The position numbers and the translations under genes are program-made. Below, one piece after another: positions 24,500 to 36,592 of a stretch of 64,000 nucleotides of DNA. Every line of letters starts with the position of its first letter. Position 1 is the first letter of the stretch. The notes below the pieces were generated by a model. The model saw nothing but the letters and a program-made list of their open reading frames with translations, was not told where the DNA came from and searched no databases. The stretch is taken from positions 19,610,892 through 19,674,891 of the forward strand of contig NC_045139.1 of assembly GCF_008831285.2 (NCBI RefSeq). The letters run 5' to 3'. Origin of the DNA: Nymphaea colorata (taxonomy: Eukaryota > Streptophyta > Magnoliopsida > Nymphaeales > Nymphaeaceae).

Positions 24500-24865
24500 C
24501 ACAGTCATAAATGACATTTCGGAGTTTTAAGCGGTGATGTTTTTTTCGAGTATAATATGGTGAGCTTGAAAAAAACGGAAAAAAATACCGTAATTTTTTA
24601 AAAAAAATTTAAAAACTAAAAATAAAGAAAAAATAAAATAAGTGAGAAACTAATAGCACAAACATCGAAAGATAAGTAGATTTGCAACAAATAAAAAATA
24701 GAAAATGAAAAAAAAAACTATTTTGCATTAAAAACTGAAAAAATGAAAAAACACAAAAAAAAATGCATTAAAAACACGTTTTTTTTGTTTTTAATGTTTT
24801 TTTTAAACACTTTTTTTAAAAGTTTTAAACAGCCATTTAATTTATCGTGTTTTTTTTCGAAACTC
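24500..24865. mobile_element. non-autonomous repeat family R1, third copy
   Basis: The left end ACAGTCATAAATGACATTTC, then GGAGTTTTAAGCGGTGA and GAGTATAATATGGTGAG, matches the left end of the copy at 12914-13240. The middle shares AGATAAGTAGATTTGCAAC and the right end AATTTATCGTG...TTTTTCG matches AATTTATCGCA...TTTTTCG. The outermost right inverted bases are not preserved, so the exact right boundary is uncertain. Confidence 0.6.
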
Positions 24866-26572
24866 AACATAGAGATCAGCAGAGATTATATAGACCAGAA
24901 TGACAAAAAAACAGCAAGTAGCATAATAATTGGGACTACAGAAGTCCCAGAAGTACCACGAGAGGAACATATTGAGACTCTCCTCTTCCATCTACGACAA
25001 AAATCACAACGAATGCATCTCTCTTGCATTAATGATTAAGCATGTTTGCTGTAGAAGTCATTTAGTAAGTCCACATTCTACTTTAAGATACATATTTCAG
25101 TAGTATCATCTTGTCGATTGGAATAAGAGAATATGAACATAATTGTTGATTTTGTATTTAACAATTCAACATTACACTGTGTTGCTCGAGAAAAAAATGC
25201 GGTGTTCATTAAACATGAAGCCATATCAAACATGCGCTTCACAAGAAGCTATAGTGGTTGGATAAATGTGAGGCCGCCAAGTAGACCTAATCGCATTAAT
25301 TGAGTTACAAATAAAGTGGGTACTACGTTACATCAACCTAGCTTTAAGCTGTACATCACAAAAGAACAAGGAAATTTTCATTTTCAAGCGGTAACTCGTA
25401 CTCGTCATTTAAAACAAGAATGAGCTTCTGTGATTTTCAGAAAAGGGGGCTACAAAGAGCTTGAAATGAATTTCATTAGTTTGAAAGTAAAAAAAACATT
25501 GGCTGAAATTTCTTTTTTATTATTACACTCACTCACTTCTAGCTAACCTTTTTGGCATTTGTAGCATTTTAGCTAACTTTTTGCATTTCAAGGCAACATA
25601 AATTCATTCCAAATAAACGTTATTTGATGTTCTCCACAAAAATATTGCTCTTTTTTTCTTTTTCTTTTTTTCTTTTTTTACAAAACTACAGAAGTGGCCC
25701 CTTTTCTAAAACTATACGCAAAAGGTAAGTCCTAAATATAATTTATTTATCCTGTAATAAAGAAAACCATGACACAAAATATTGAATAATTTTTAAAAAT
25801 TTATGCTTACCCATTGTTCTTAGAATCTAAGTGGTGAAGTTACTTTTATGCCTAAAATAAAGCATGCATTGTCGGCCGTTAGTTTTCCGACTTAGAAACA
25901 AATTTGAATGTTTCCATCATTTTGGAGAAAAAGACAGTATGAAACGAATGCAAAGGGTCACGTCAAGTTAACAAATTTAGGTGCACTTTTAAACTTTGTC
26001 CTTTTGTTGTATGAACTTTTTCATGGTGTTGCCTTCTAAAATTTGTTCTCTGGGCTGCAAGCATACCAAAGCTTGCAATGTTGAATATGGTGAAAACATT
26101 CAAATGCTTTCAACAGATCTCCAAAAGGCATAATATAACTGGTCAGCTTAAGGATAGCATTAACGAAACATCCTCAGCTCAATTTCTATAAGTGCTATTC
26201 TTTTGAACTACAAATAATGGCATACACAACACTCCAGTTGAAATATGTATACCATACAACCACCAAGTTTTCCAAGCAACCATTGACCTTCAGAGAAGCA
26301 GAGGTGGCTTCACTTCTCGGTGAACCACAAATGCTTCCTCGAAACTGAGGTAATGTACAACAGTGGTCGACGTGCTTTGTCTGTGATGCTCATTATTTCA
26401 TAATTTCTCGGAAAGTAAGTTCATTTTGTTCTTGAGAATTTTCTAAATCATGTAAGCCGTTCGTATTGTTTTCTATAGCTTTCGCATCTATTGTATTCGA
26501 AAGAAGAACCTAAGGCTGGTTACGTAGATGAATCTTGCCAGTTGTCTAATTTTATGAAGATCATGAACAAGT

Positions 26573-26830
26573 CACAGCATACTAATTTTTTGATTGAGTG
26601 GACAAGGGCAGCCAAAATGATAGGCTACCATGTAGAAGAATCCAGAAAGGAAATGATGGGAACAGAAGAAATTTTCTGCTTCTTTCGATGGTAAAGAGTA
26701 GGTTGCATCCTTTTCAGAGAACTTGTTGGCAAATTGGTTTTCTTAAATACCAAGTTGTATTTGGCAAGACAAACTGATGGTCTTTTTTCATTACAACAAA
26801 ACTTTATGGCTCTGGTGTTAATTTAACGCT
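26573..26830 (+). repeat. dispersed repeat, copy II (partner at 1683-1925)
   Basis: Same orientation and block order as the copy near the left end: GGCAGCC, GGCTACCATGTAGAAGAATC, CCAGAAAGGAA, TTTCTGCTTCTTTCGATG, CTTGTTGGCAAATTG, then TGATGGTCTTT. A short open frame (26491-26694) covers part of it, but no domain is recognisable. Confidence 0.5.
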
Positions 26831-28847
26831 AGTACCCATGGACTAGCACGAGAATCTGCTCTGCATATAAAAGTAACAATGTAAATCTTTTATGCAAATA
26901 CATCTAGTTAAAGAGGAAAAAAATATGCATCCGCGTGAAACCCATAATAACCCATCTATCGTGCCCGCAATAAAATGCTTACCTCTCCTTAGATACTTTA
27001 TGATGGAAATCAATTTATCCTCTGGGGGTCGATGGTGGGAGCCTGGGAGGAGCAAGATGGCCGGCCCGGCCCTGATTCCACTCCCTCACTGATTTTTCAT
27101 GAAAAGACTCGGACAAACCACGATCGGGTCGGTCCATTCACCAGCCCCTACCTGCCTGTAACACTTGCACACTTACTTCTGTCAGCTTTCTTCAGCAATA
27201 CCTGCCGATTTGCAGACTTTCCATTAGTAATTTGTGCCACTTCTTTTGTTATCACAAATCCATACCTGCACATGATATTTGCAGGTGCGTAGGCCAACTT
27301 TTGTCGTCCAAAAAGACCCTAATAAGGAGCAGATCAGGCCCGTTTACTGCAGGAACGATTGTCAGACCTTTATATTGGTCTTATACGCCGCTACCTGCAG
27401 TCATCTTTTATGAACGCATTCAATAAGGAACTTAAGCCAAATTCTTGATTTTCACAATAGTGCTAACCACTCACGTAAAAGCAGCAGCATGCCCCGCCAC
27501 AAGGTAATAATAATGACTCATTCAGAAACACCAAAAAGCCTCACAAAAAGTAGTCACAATATAAAATTCAATGGAAGCAATGTGCGGTTCCATCACCTGT
27601 CAATTTCAGTATCGTCCAATTTCAGCAAAATGGATGATCAAGTTTTATCTTATACAAAAACAATTGAGATTTGAAAGCAATGTATCAAACAATGAGAGCA
27701 GATCCCACCATCGAAAATCAGTAGTGATATTTCTATTTCTTAACAGATGGCCTCATGGAGGCAATCAGGATAAACGATTGTGCACTTACAACCCGCTCAA
27801 CTTACTGTAACAATGATAAAATCGTTCAAGGGGTTATCTGACATTATGTCCACGGATTGGGAAAGTTCCATATCGATAATGCAGGATCAGATTGGGTTAT
27901 TTATCAACGTGGAAATACAATAAACATTTGGCACCAATGAGCAAAACTCCAGCCCCAACGAAACCATTCATGATAACCAGATGCCCCCGCGAATGGCAGA
28001 GAATAAGAGCACACCTGCCTGCATGCATGCACTCACACACCCCGAATCCCAGCAGATCAGGCTACATTATGGTACATTAACAATTATCGCTTGTGAATGG
28101 CAGTGCCCCGACCATGCAACTATACAATATTCTCCTCTCACACTGTGTACCAAAATATCAGGCTAGAAACCTGAATTGTGATTGTGCGTTAGTATCAATC
28201 ACCTCTTCATGTGTAGTTACATGAAGTTTACAACATTTGCAATTTCAGTAGTGCTAATTTCACATTTGTACAGAATATTAAGGCATGTCAGAAACATGTC
28301 CAGGATCCAATTGAACTTGTACAGTACGTACTAAAATTTCCAACTGATGTTGTATAGACATCAGAAAGTAATCTGTGAGCTTGTGGAGACGACTCTTTGT
28401 TTGCCAAAATTTGTAAAATCGAAAGTAAAGCAGTGACAAGATGTGAAGATAGACCCAAACATCTATATAATTGCCATCTTCGAAGAGATTCAATCAATTC
28501 CCAGGCTGGAAAAGGGTTCAAGGCCACCCTGGCAATCAATGAAATCCAACAAGAAGCTTACTCAGTCTTAAACTGAAATATTTGCTAAAGAAAAAAACTG
28601 TAAATTCAAACCCAAGGGCCAACGTCCCCACCAGTGAATCTAAAGAAACAACTATGATGCATGAATTTTGTTGTAGGTCATCGATCACACAAAAAGATGT
28701 AATTTTATTGAAGCCAGAGATTTTGGCAAAGAGCTACATGAAGGAGGAAGAGATGATGTTGACAAAACTCAAAAGAGGTAGCAGAAAAGCCCCAACGACC
28801 TAAAGGCTGTATAATTGACATTCAACCCTATCACTCGAAAATGCCTA

Positions 28848-31800
28848 TCACTGGAAAATGCTACTCACAGAGCAGTCATCGTGAACTCGCCAAATGGTCT
28901 CCCCCAGAAGGTTTGCAACGGAAAGAACAGTCAGCTGTGGGAAGTAATTTTTCTCCATCACGGGAATAGTGTTTGTAATGACCACTTCTTGAAATAAGCC
29001 ACCCGATAATCTCTCAATCGCAGGAGGACTGCCATTACCATGTCATATAAAAAATATTAAACCACTTAAAATCTGAAGCATGGAAAGTAGAAAATCAATA
29101 GAAACAACTAGATTCAGTAAGTTACGAAGATGGAGAACCAATATCATGAAAAACTATAAGCAAACAGTAATATAGTATCCAAAAGAGACTAAGATTGGTC
29201 ATTAACAATGACGTACAGGACTGTATTATCAGTAGTTGACCTCAATTTTAAGCATCCAAGCTAGGCAGGATATAATAAATAGTTCAAATTTATTTGTTAC
29301 ATATTATGACTGTTGTCCTTCATGAACAGTTTTGATACAACCACCTAGAAAGGACATATTATACCTGCTTTTGCATTTACAGAACAAGAGTGGGATCCGC
29401 ATGCCTTATTTTTGTTTACATGCAAGGCAGAATTTGTTCTACTTCATAAATGAACATGACATGCCTGTCAGCACCGGTAAGCCGCCCATAAAAAGTTTGT
29501 GCACAAAAAAAAGTTCTCCTGTTATCTAGGAATAAAAATAAACTTGCCAGTTGAAATCTTGAGTAAAATTCACAATAAGATTTAAGGAATAGAAATAAGC
29601 AAACCATGTTCTTGTACGAGGCTAGCCAAACAAGCACCAATGTATGAAGGGATAGCTACCTGAACACAGCATGAGTGCTGCATGCATAAACTTCCCTCGC
29701 ACCCTCTTGGTGCAAAAGTTCTGCACCTTTTGCTATAGTCCCTGAAAAGAAAATATAGAAAGGTCAACAATCAGTGCTATAGCAAGATTAAGAAGCATAT
29801 TCATGTTGCAGTATACACTGAAAATAGTGCAGGTTGCATGTACAGCCATGTACGGAAGAGGCCAACAGCAAAAGCTAGACATCTAGTCTATCTGTTCAGA
29901 AAAGATCCACTGCTGAGGCAGTGTATATGCCGATCAAATTTAATGAAAAACGAGCAGAAAGCAAACGGCAAGTAGAAGGAGAAATTAGGTGATCCGTGTT
30001 ATGTCTCTAACACAATCATAGAAAATGAAATCAACTGTGGGTCTGTAAGAAAGCTCTCACCTGCAGTATCAATCATGTCATCCACCATAACAGCTACCTT
30101 TCCCCTAACATCTCCTATCAAATTCATGACCTGCAGTGCCACCATATGCGTCATTACCATATGAAATCAATATCTTCCTCTTGAGTCTAGGCTAATATTA
30201 GCAGAAATGCCAGGCAAAATTGATTACGCAAGCTACATATGCAATAAGTGAAAGACATGGATCTTCTGTAAAAACAATTTGGGAACCACAGCTAAAAAAT
30301 CCAAAAATAACATGATAACAGAGTAGTTCAGCTGCCCAGAACTTCATATAATTAAAGACAATATACAACACAAGATAATAGAAGGAATTATGCATAGAAT
30401 TTTGATTTTATCACCTAAAAACACCAAAGGCACAAGGAAAAAAAACCAGCACTCCACCTTCAAAATGTGAATTAGTGACCATGTGCTGTACAGAAAATAA
30501 CGAAAAACAAATCAAATATTCATGTGTTTTTTGCTTTTATATACTTGTTTGCCCCTGGGCCCCAGACAACTTTCCTGTGTGGAAATTTCAACAAAAATAG
30601 ATCATGCAGGTTACATATGCAATAAGTGCAAGACATGGATCTTTCTGTGAAGACAAGTTAGGAATCAGTTCATGACAAGAAAGTAGGCCAGCCACCTAGA
30701 ATTTGATATAGATATAGAAATTTTATCACTTAAAAGCGCTAAACAGGTACCTTCATATAGACAGAAATTTTATCACCTAAAAGTGTTAAATAGGTACCTT
30801 TAAAGATGTAACACCTCAGAAGTTTAGTCTTGTATCGAAAATTGTGAGGGATCTTCAAGGGCTTATAAAGGGAGGCCATTAATGAGATGATTGTCCTGGT
30901 TCCTAGTCTTTTTGAGGCTGGAGCCGAAATTGCTAGGGGGTGGGTTGAGATCCGCCAAACAAGGGACCCGAGCCCAGGAGTGGGTCGGGTTGTTATAAAA
31001 GAACTGACATTTAAAAAACTATCTGAATTAAATACATAGATCAAATTCAATCTTTATAAATGCAATTTCATATTCCACCATGAAAATATCAATTACGACC
31101 AACTGCCATATTGAAAATAATGAAAAATAGTTAAACATACTTAATGCATGTGTTTTCTGCTTTATATACTTGTGTTCTCCCATAAACTTTTCTTGTTTGG
31201 AAACTTCATACCACGAAGATTCTTCGTGATGCCATCATTGCAGGCTGTATACACAGGCTATAAGACACCAGATTATCAAATGTCTACCAGATGTCCCTTT
31301 CTATGTGATGTCATCTCCAACATGACAAATGTCTGGCAAGGGCACATAACAAAAAATTGACAGAATCCTATGGCAGATTAAGAGCCCGTAAATCCTGTGG
31401 CTCAAGCCTAAAACATAGATCTTATTTTATGAGAACCTCCACCTGTGACCCATAGATATTTAACCCACTTTGTTGTCCCCACTGTAATAACCATGCAATG
31501 TTCAGGTAAGATCCAACCTATATCCAACGGAAACCACATCAATATTAAAAAGTCAACAACAGAATATTAGGCAGAATATGATTTGTTATTCAACCATTCT
31601 CAAAATTGATAAAAGTCAAATATCCAATATTATCTCCCCCAGTAATTATGGTGGCATCCGTCACTGAAGTAGGAAACTGAATATCTCCACCAAAAGGTTA
31701 AAGCTTTGTGGTCATATCTTAAACCATAAATAGTCCTCCAGAAGAAACCTCAGACTTATCAAAATTTTGGTAAAGCAAGAACTATTCACCACCTTATCAG

Positions 31801-34465
31801 CAGCCATTTCTATGATAATGTACAGCTATAAGTGGAAGAATAGTCATAACTATAAGACACATGAAATATTGAAAGCTATCATACATCCATACAATTGATA
31901 ATAGTGCTCTGAGATTATTGTTAGGAATAGGTATACAAAGCCCACCGTACAACACTAAGTTCTTCACAGGATGACACGTAAAATCTACCCAAAGTATGAC
32001 CACAACTTCAAGCCCATATCAAACACGTTGACAGCATAAAAATACCCAAAGAACTTAGCCCTGTCATGACATGATAACTGAGGAAAACACAATTTTGAAT
32101 TATATTATTAAGAAAATAGACTAAGGTTGTAAGACGCGGAAAGTGGAATAACATGAATATACTTACCTCAGCAACATTATGAGCATGACGCCTTTTATCA
32201 ACAATGGCTAGAGGAGCATCAGATAGTTTTTTAGCAAAAGCACGTGCCCGAGCAACACCTCCAACATCAGGTGAGACAACCACCAAGTCACTAGAAGAGA
32301 TAGCCTTACTAGCCAAGTAATCTAGAATAACCGGCTACAGAAAGACATTAAATTGCATGAGCTAATCAGTTACCACCAACTACTCTCTTCCTAGAAGAGC
32401 ATAAGCCACACCTCATTCATAAGATGTTCAATTAACCGCTAGAGCATAATTTGCTAAAAAAGCTTAACGTGTTAATAAAGATATATAATTACCTGCCCAT
32501 ACACGTGATCCACTGGGATATCAAAATACCCCATTGACTGACCAGAATGAAGATCACAAGCTAGAACACGATTTGCACCAGCCTCTGTGATCAAATTGGC
32601 GACAAGCTTGGCAGCAATTGACTCACGGCCCTGAGTCTGCAAAAGGGTGACTTCGAAGTTACAAAAACGTGGAAACAATCAATCACAATTTATCTCAACT
32701 CAGAATCACATAACACTTTTATAATGCTCATACACCATTGAAGAGGATAAATTGTTCATAACATGCTTTGCCTTATGACAAATTTCAGAGGTAATGTGCA
32801 GGACTAACCTAATGGAGAAAACCAACAAACAATCTGCTTTTATTACCATGGAAGACCAGTGCTTGAGCAGAAACAAACTTCAGCAATGAGATTCTTCATG
32901 GTTCACAAGCCAAAGGCTCAATTGCAACCAAGAAGTAGGCAAATATTTCCTAGTTTCATCATGCTGGACGTGCACGCCTTTACTAAAATTGGCAACCACA
33001 AGGCCAACAACATTTCTAGACCAGACCTTAGAAATGTTTTTCTAAGTCCAATGAAGTCAAAAGTTTTGCTTTAGTAACCAAGTGCAAGCCAAATCTGATT
33101 TTCTGCTGAAACTCAGAAGTGATTCGTTCTCTGGGAAAATTTCTGCTTGGGCTTTAAGAATTATTATCTTAATAAACTGAAGGTTATGCTCAAGTAAAAT
33201 GACGATGAGATTCAAGTAAATGTTGGGGTATGAACTCCACAATTATATTTTTATTTTGTACCCACTTAGGTCTATATTTTAAGCCATTAAACCAGTAGTT
33301 CTCTAACTTGTACAACTAAGAACCACTTAACACAGTGGAATCATGATTAGTGCAAAAATAAATAACGCAAACAACAGATAAATATTGAACCTGCAAAGAC
33401 ATGTCCTCTGTCCAGATATGGCAGCTAAAACAACAGGTGTCCCAATCCAAAGAGCACTATTAACTCTAAGAACTTAGTTTCATTCATATAAATGGAGACC
33501 GTATCTGAAAGCATCTGACACAAATAAGTTCAATATTTCTAAAACACTCAAAAGAGCTTCGGCAAGGCCAAATCCTTGTCATAAGCATATAGCTCACGGA
33601 GTATAGATAAAACGAAAATATTTTCTATACTGACGCAAACTAAAACATAGTTTTAATCCCAAGCTTCAACATTTCCCATGAAATGCAATATTTAAACACT
33701 TCAAAGTAAAAAGATGATCCAGATGCATCCGCAACCTCCACACTGTTTCAATAGCAGGAAATACCTTTCTATCTGCTCTAGCATATCCAAAATATGGAAT
33801 AACAGCAGTGATGTTCTTAGCAGATGCTCTTCGACATGCATCTATCATAATCAACAGCTCCATAAGATTCTCATTTGCTGGAGGGCAGGTCGGTTGGACA
33901 AGGAACACATCACACCCTCTGACACTCTCTTGCAATTGAACATAAATCTCTCCATCAGCAAATCGCTTTATTTTTATTTTTCCGAGTTCCAAGCCCATGT
34001 AGCAAGCAATTTCCTATACATATGACAGAAAAGAATAAGGCATTCGTACCAGAATAAATTTGCAAAAAAGAGACAAAAGAAAAACAGTAGCCACTCAAGC
34101 TCTGGTTTTGAAAGGCACAAGACAATGGATTAACAAGTATTGTTAAATTGGGCTGAATCAGCCGGATTGTCCAACCAAGATTGAATTAATTCCCTCTCAG
34201 TTTGATGCAGAGGCCGATTCAAGGGCCTTAAAATGTTGGCCATTTTTTTATTGAGTTGCCTGAATCTGCCATGAAATGGTTGATTCAGCTGTCATCTTTT
34301 TCAGTTATGTTTCAACCTTCTATTATTGTTTAATAAGCTTTTTTTCCTCTTTGCTCCTTGTTGAAAGGAAAAAGGAAAAAAGCACCTATTCTTGCAACTC
34401 AAGACAACTATGCCACACACGGACAGACAGACAGACGGACGGACACAGACGCGCGCGCACGCACA

Positions 34466-34513
<48 letters not shown>

Positions 34514-36592
34514 ATTGGCTGAAAGCTAGTTTTTTTTTATTGTTAAAATGTTTTTTTAATAGGATATTGGCAATAGACGGAGAGAGAGATTTTCTTCTAG
34601 ATACCTTTTTCCCACTAAAATGGAAATGCTACCCAGCACGATTCATAATATTGTTTCTGTTTTTTACTAAGATATTATTATTAAAGTACTATTGTCATCA
34701 TCATGTTATTATTTTCATAAGCTATTATTATTCATATTATCATATATAAACTGTCATGATGCTTTTTAAGTTTTTTTTTTATTTTTATTAAAATTTTCAA
34801 GCTAAAAAACATATTTTTTAATCAATCTGGTTCACGACTGATTCTGATTCCAATTAAATTCAGCCGATTAGCTGAAAGCCTGAAACCACAAACTTTCTGA
34901 TTTTATTCAGAAAAACGATCTTGATAGCATTGGGATTAACCGTCAAGTTATGTTTGTCATCTAGAGTGATAGACAGCCCCATGTTGATGACCATTTTTTT
35001 CAATGTAGTCTCCCAAAACAGTAATAATAAAGTGCCAAAAGGCCCAAAACAGCAGTCACACTTGTGTTTAATAATAAAATACAGATAATTGCACAATCAA
35101 ATGCTTCCAATTGCAACGTGTCTTGTATAGAAAAAATAATCAACACCACACTTCCAGACTACAACTTGCGACACATCACAATAATGCATAGCTTAGAAGC
35201 TTAAAAAAGTGAACACATCTTTCTAAGCCATCTGAAACCACCAATACCTAGAGTCACAGGATAGAACCGCATGACTCTCCATGCTCAAATCCAATATTTG
35301 CCATCAAATTAGAAAAGATATAATTTCAGAGCTCCAAAACATACATGACTAGTTAACTACCACTTGGAGTCACATAATATAACCGCATGACTCTCCATGG
35401 CCAAATTGAATATTCGCCACCAAAATAGAAGAGATATTATTTTGAGGCTTCAAGTACCTGAGCAAGTAATGGGTTTGCCGTGCCAGAGAAAATGCGCAAC
35501 TTTGTATCACTCCTAGGAACCAGCTCCTCTGTATTTCTAGACACAAATAGACCAGGTACGGTCTGTTCACTAAAAACCGGAACTCTCGGTGTGCCATTGT
35601 TGAAGTGTAGTGATTCAGCTAGTTTGCACATCTGCATTAGAAGAAGAAACATTAAAAAGCTACCCAACAAATGGACAACAATAAAACCATACGATCTAAG
35701 CATAGTCCCAAAATCGAGAAGAAAACCTCAGCGCAACTGGACCATAAGACCAAATAAGAATGGAAAATGACCAGTTCAGTCCTCCAATTCTGCCATCCCA
35801 AAACTCACTAATCCTAAAAATTCACTGGAAAACTAACAAATTTGTAGTAATCGATGGTACGTAAATGCCATAAAACCACAAGGCATATGAACTAATCACA
35901 GCCAGCCACTCTCCACATATACAGCTGATTCATAAAGTCGGGGACACCGCTTTAAAATAAGATGATTAGAATGGTTATGAAGCTGAAGCGAAAGGCGAAG
36001 AGAAAAAAAGAAAAAGGGAGAATCAATTCTCTTGATGGTAAGACGAGGAACTGAGAAAATAGCTCACTACGTGCATCGGCTGGTTCCAAAATGTGATTGA
36101 TTCAATACTCAAGACAATCAGCACCCTGAACCAAACTCTTTCAGGTATTCGATATCCGTCTCTGCTGATCAAGAGCAACGTCAAGTCCCTTTTCCTTCAA
36201 GACGGGAAAATAGACAGGAAGAAAATGAGATTCACCGCTCGACAAAAAGTATCACGCGCCCAAACAGGAACAAGTAAAACGATTGCCTCCCTGAATAATA
36301 ACCACAACACAAGAATCCACCACGAGGGGAGGCCCCATCTATCGCAAATAACAGAGCTCAACAGGGAGCAAACGGATTCAGTAACCAGAAGGAATCAAGT
36401 TGGAACGAATCACCTCACCGGCGCATACCGAGCCACTCCCCCGGAGCGCAGAACCGACTTCCCGATATCGATACGGGCCGAGCCAGAATTTCTAGAAGTG
36501 AGGGGGCAGTGAGACGCCGCCTCAATCGGCGACGCGTCGCAGAAGCGCGAACGGCCAGCGAGAATCGAGTTGGACGGCGCGAGCGAGGCCAT
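28848..36592 (-). CDS. PRS: Ribose-phosphate pyrophosphokinase (PRPP synthetase), class I, plastid type; frame broken in exon 6
   Basis: Makes phosphoribosyl pyrophosphate from ribose 5-phosphate and ATP, the precursor for nucleotides, His and Trp. Eight exons on the minus strand: 36592-36419, 35631-35458, 34013-33765, 32636-32493, 32334-32167, 30131-30061, 29741-29660, 29028-28848. All introns are GT-AG. Residues 1-58 are a Ser/Ala/Arg-rich leader typical of plastid targeting; the catalytic body follows ([43 protein letters not shown]). Exon 4 has the family signature [16 protein letters not shown] and exon 5 [15 protein letters not shown]. The PRPP-binding loop DDMIDTAGT spans exons 6-7 and the C-terminus ends CSVSSIFQ. 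The exons total 1243 nt, one too many: exon 6 has AAAA on the plus strand (30120-30123) where three are expected, giving a premature stop after about 311 residues. A homopolymer assembly error is the likeliest cause; without it the product is 413 aa. Confidence 0.93.
30213..30720. repeat. diverged intronic duplication in the PRPP synthetase gene
   Basis: The sequence near 30230-30360 (ACATATGCAATAAGTGAAAG, GACATGGATCTTCTGT and onward) recurs at 30610-30720 (ACATATGCAATAAGTGCAAG, GACATGGATCTTTCTGT). A neighbouring block, TTTTATATACTTGT...GTTTGG/GTGTGG AAA, recurs at 30520-30590 and 31145-31205. The copies are diverged by substitutions and small indels, so the duplications are old. All lie in the intron between exons 5 and 6. 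Confidence 0.7.
30714..30801. repeat. imperfect tandem repeat, period about 45 bp
   Basis: AGAAATTTTATCACTTAAAA, then GCGCTAAACAGGTACCTT, is followed by AGAAATTTTATCACCTAAAA, then GTGTTAAATAGGTACCTT. The second unit abuts the solo LTR at 30807. Confidence 0.85.
30802..31002. mobile_element. solo LTR, 191 bp, with perfect 5-bp target-site duplication
   Basis: The LTR runs 30807-30997, opening TGTAACACCTCAG and closing GGGTCGGGTTGTTATA (last two bases TA rather than the usual CA). It is flanked on both sides by AAAGA (30802-30806 and 30998-31002), a perfect 5-bp target duplication as made by retrotransposon integrases. A TATA-like GGCTTATAAAGG lies inside. The short length and lack of internal sequence fit a solo LTR of a TRIM-sized or other short-LTR element, left by LTR-LTR recombination. 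A diverged relative lies at 47766-47943. Confidence 0.85.
34449..34513. repeat. compound microsatellite (CG/CA)n(GA)n
   Basis: GCGCGCGC passes into a (CA)n run and then a (GA)n run in the PRPP synthetase intron between exons 2 and 3. Just upstream, GGACAGACAGACAGACGGAC is a short tetranucleotide run. Confidence 0.95.

Larger units (their letters stand above)
23761..28847. other. intergenic region between CDC27B and the PRPP synthetase gene
   Basis: It should include the CDC27B promoter at the left and the PRPP synthetase 3' UTR at the right. It holds a MITE (23964-24399), a copy of repeat family R1 (24500-24865) and a dispersed repeat copy (26573-26830). The stretches 24870-26570 and 26830-28280 show no recognisable gene. 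A minus-strand open frame at 28539-28288 (83 codons, LNPFPAWELIESLRRWQLYR near its start) reads somewhat like protein, but I cannot place it in a family or connect it by splicing. Confidence 0.45.

Noticed and set aside
28288-28539. Minus-strand 83-codon open frame downstream of PRPP synthetase as a separate gene or extra exon
   Set aside because: No family recognised, no convincing splice partner, and the PRPP synthetase stop at 28848 is at the expected C-terminus.
34276-34749. 157-codon plus-strand open frame
   Set aside because: It runs through the CA/GA microsatellite inside a PRPP synthetase intron; low complexity.
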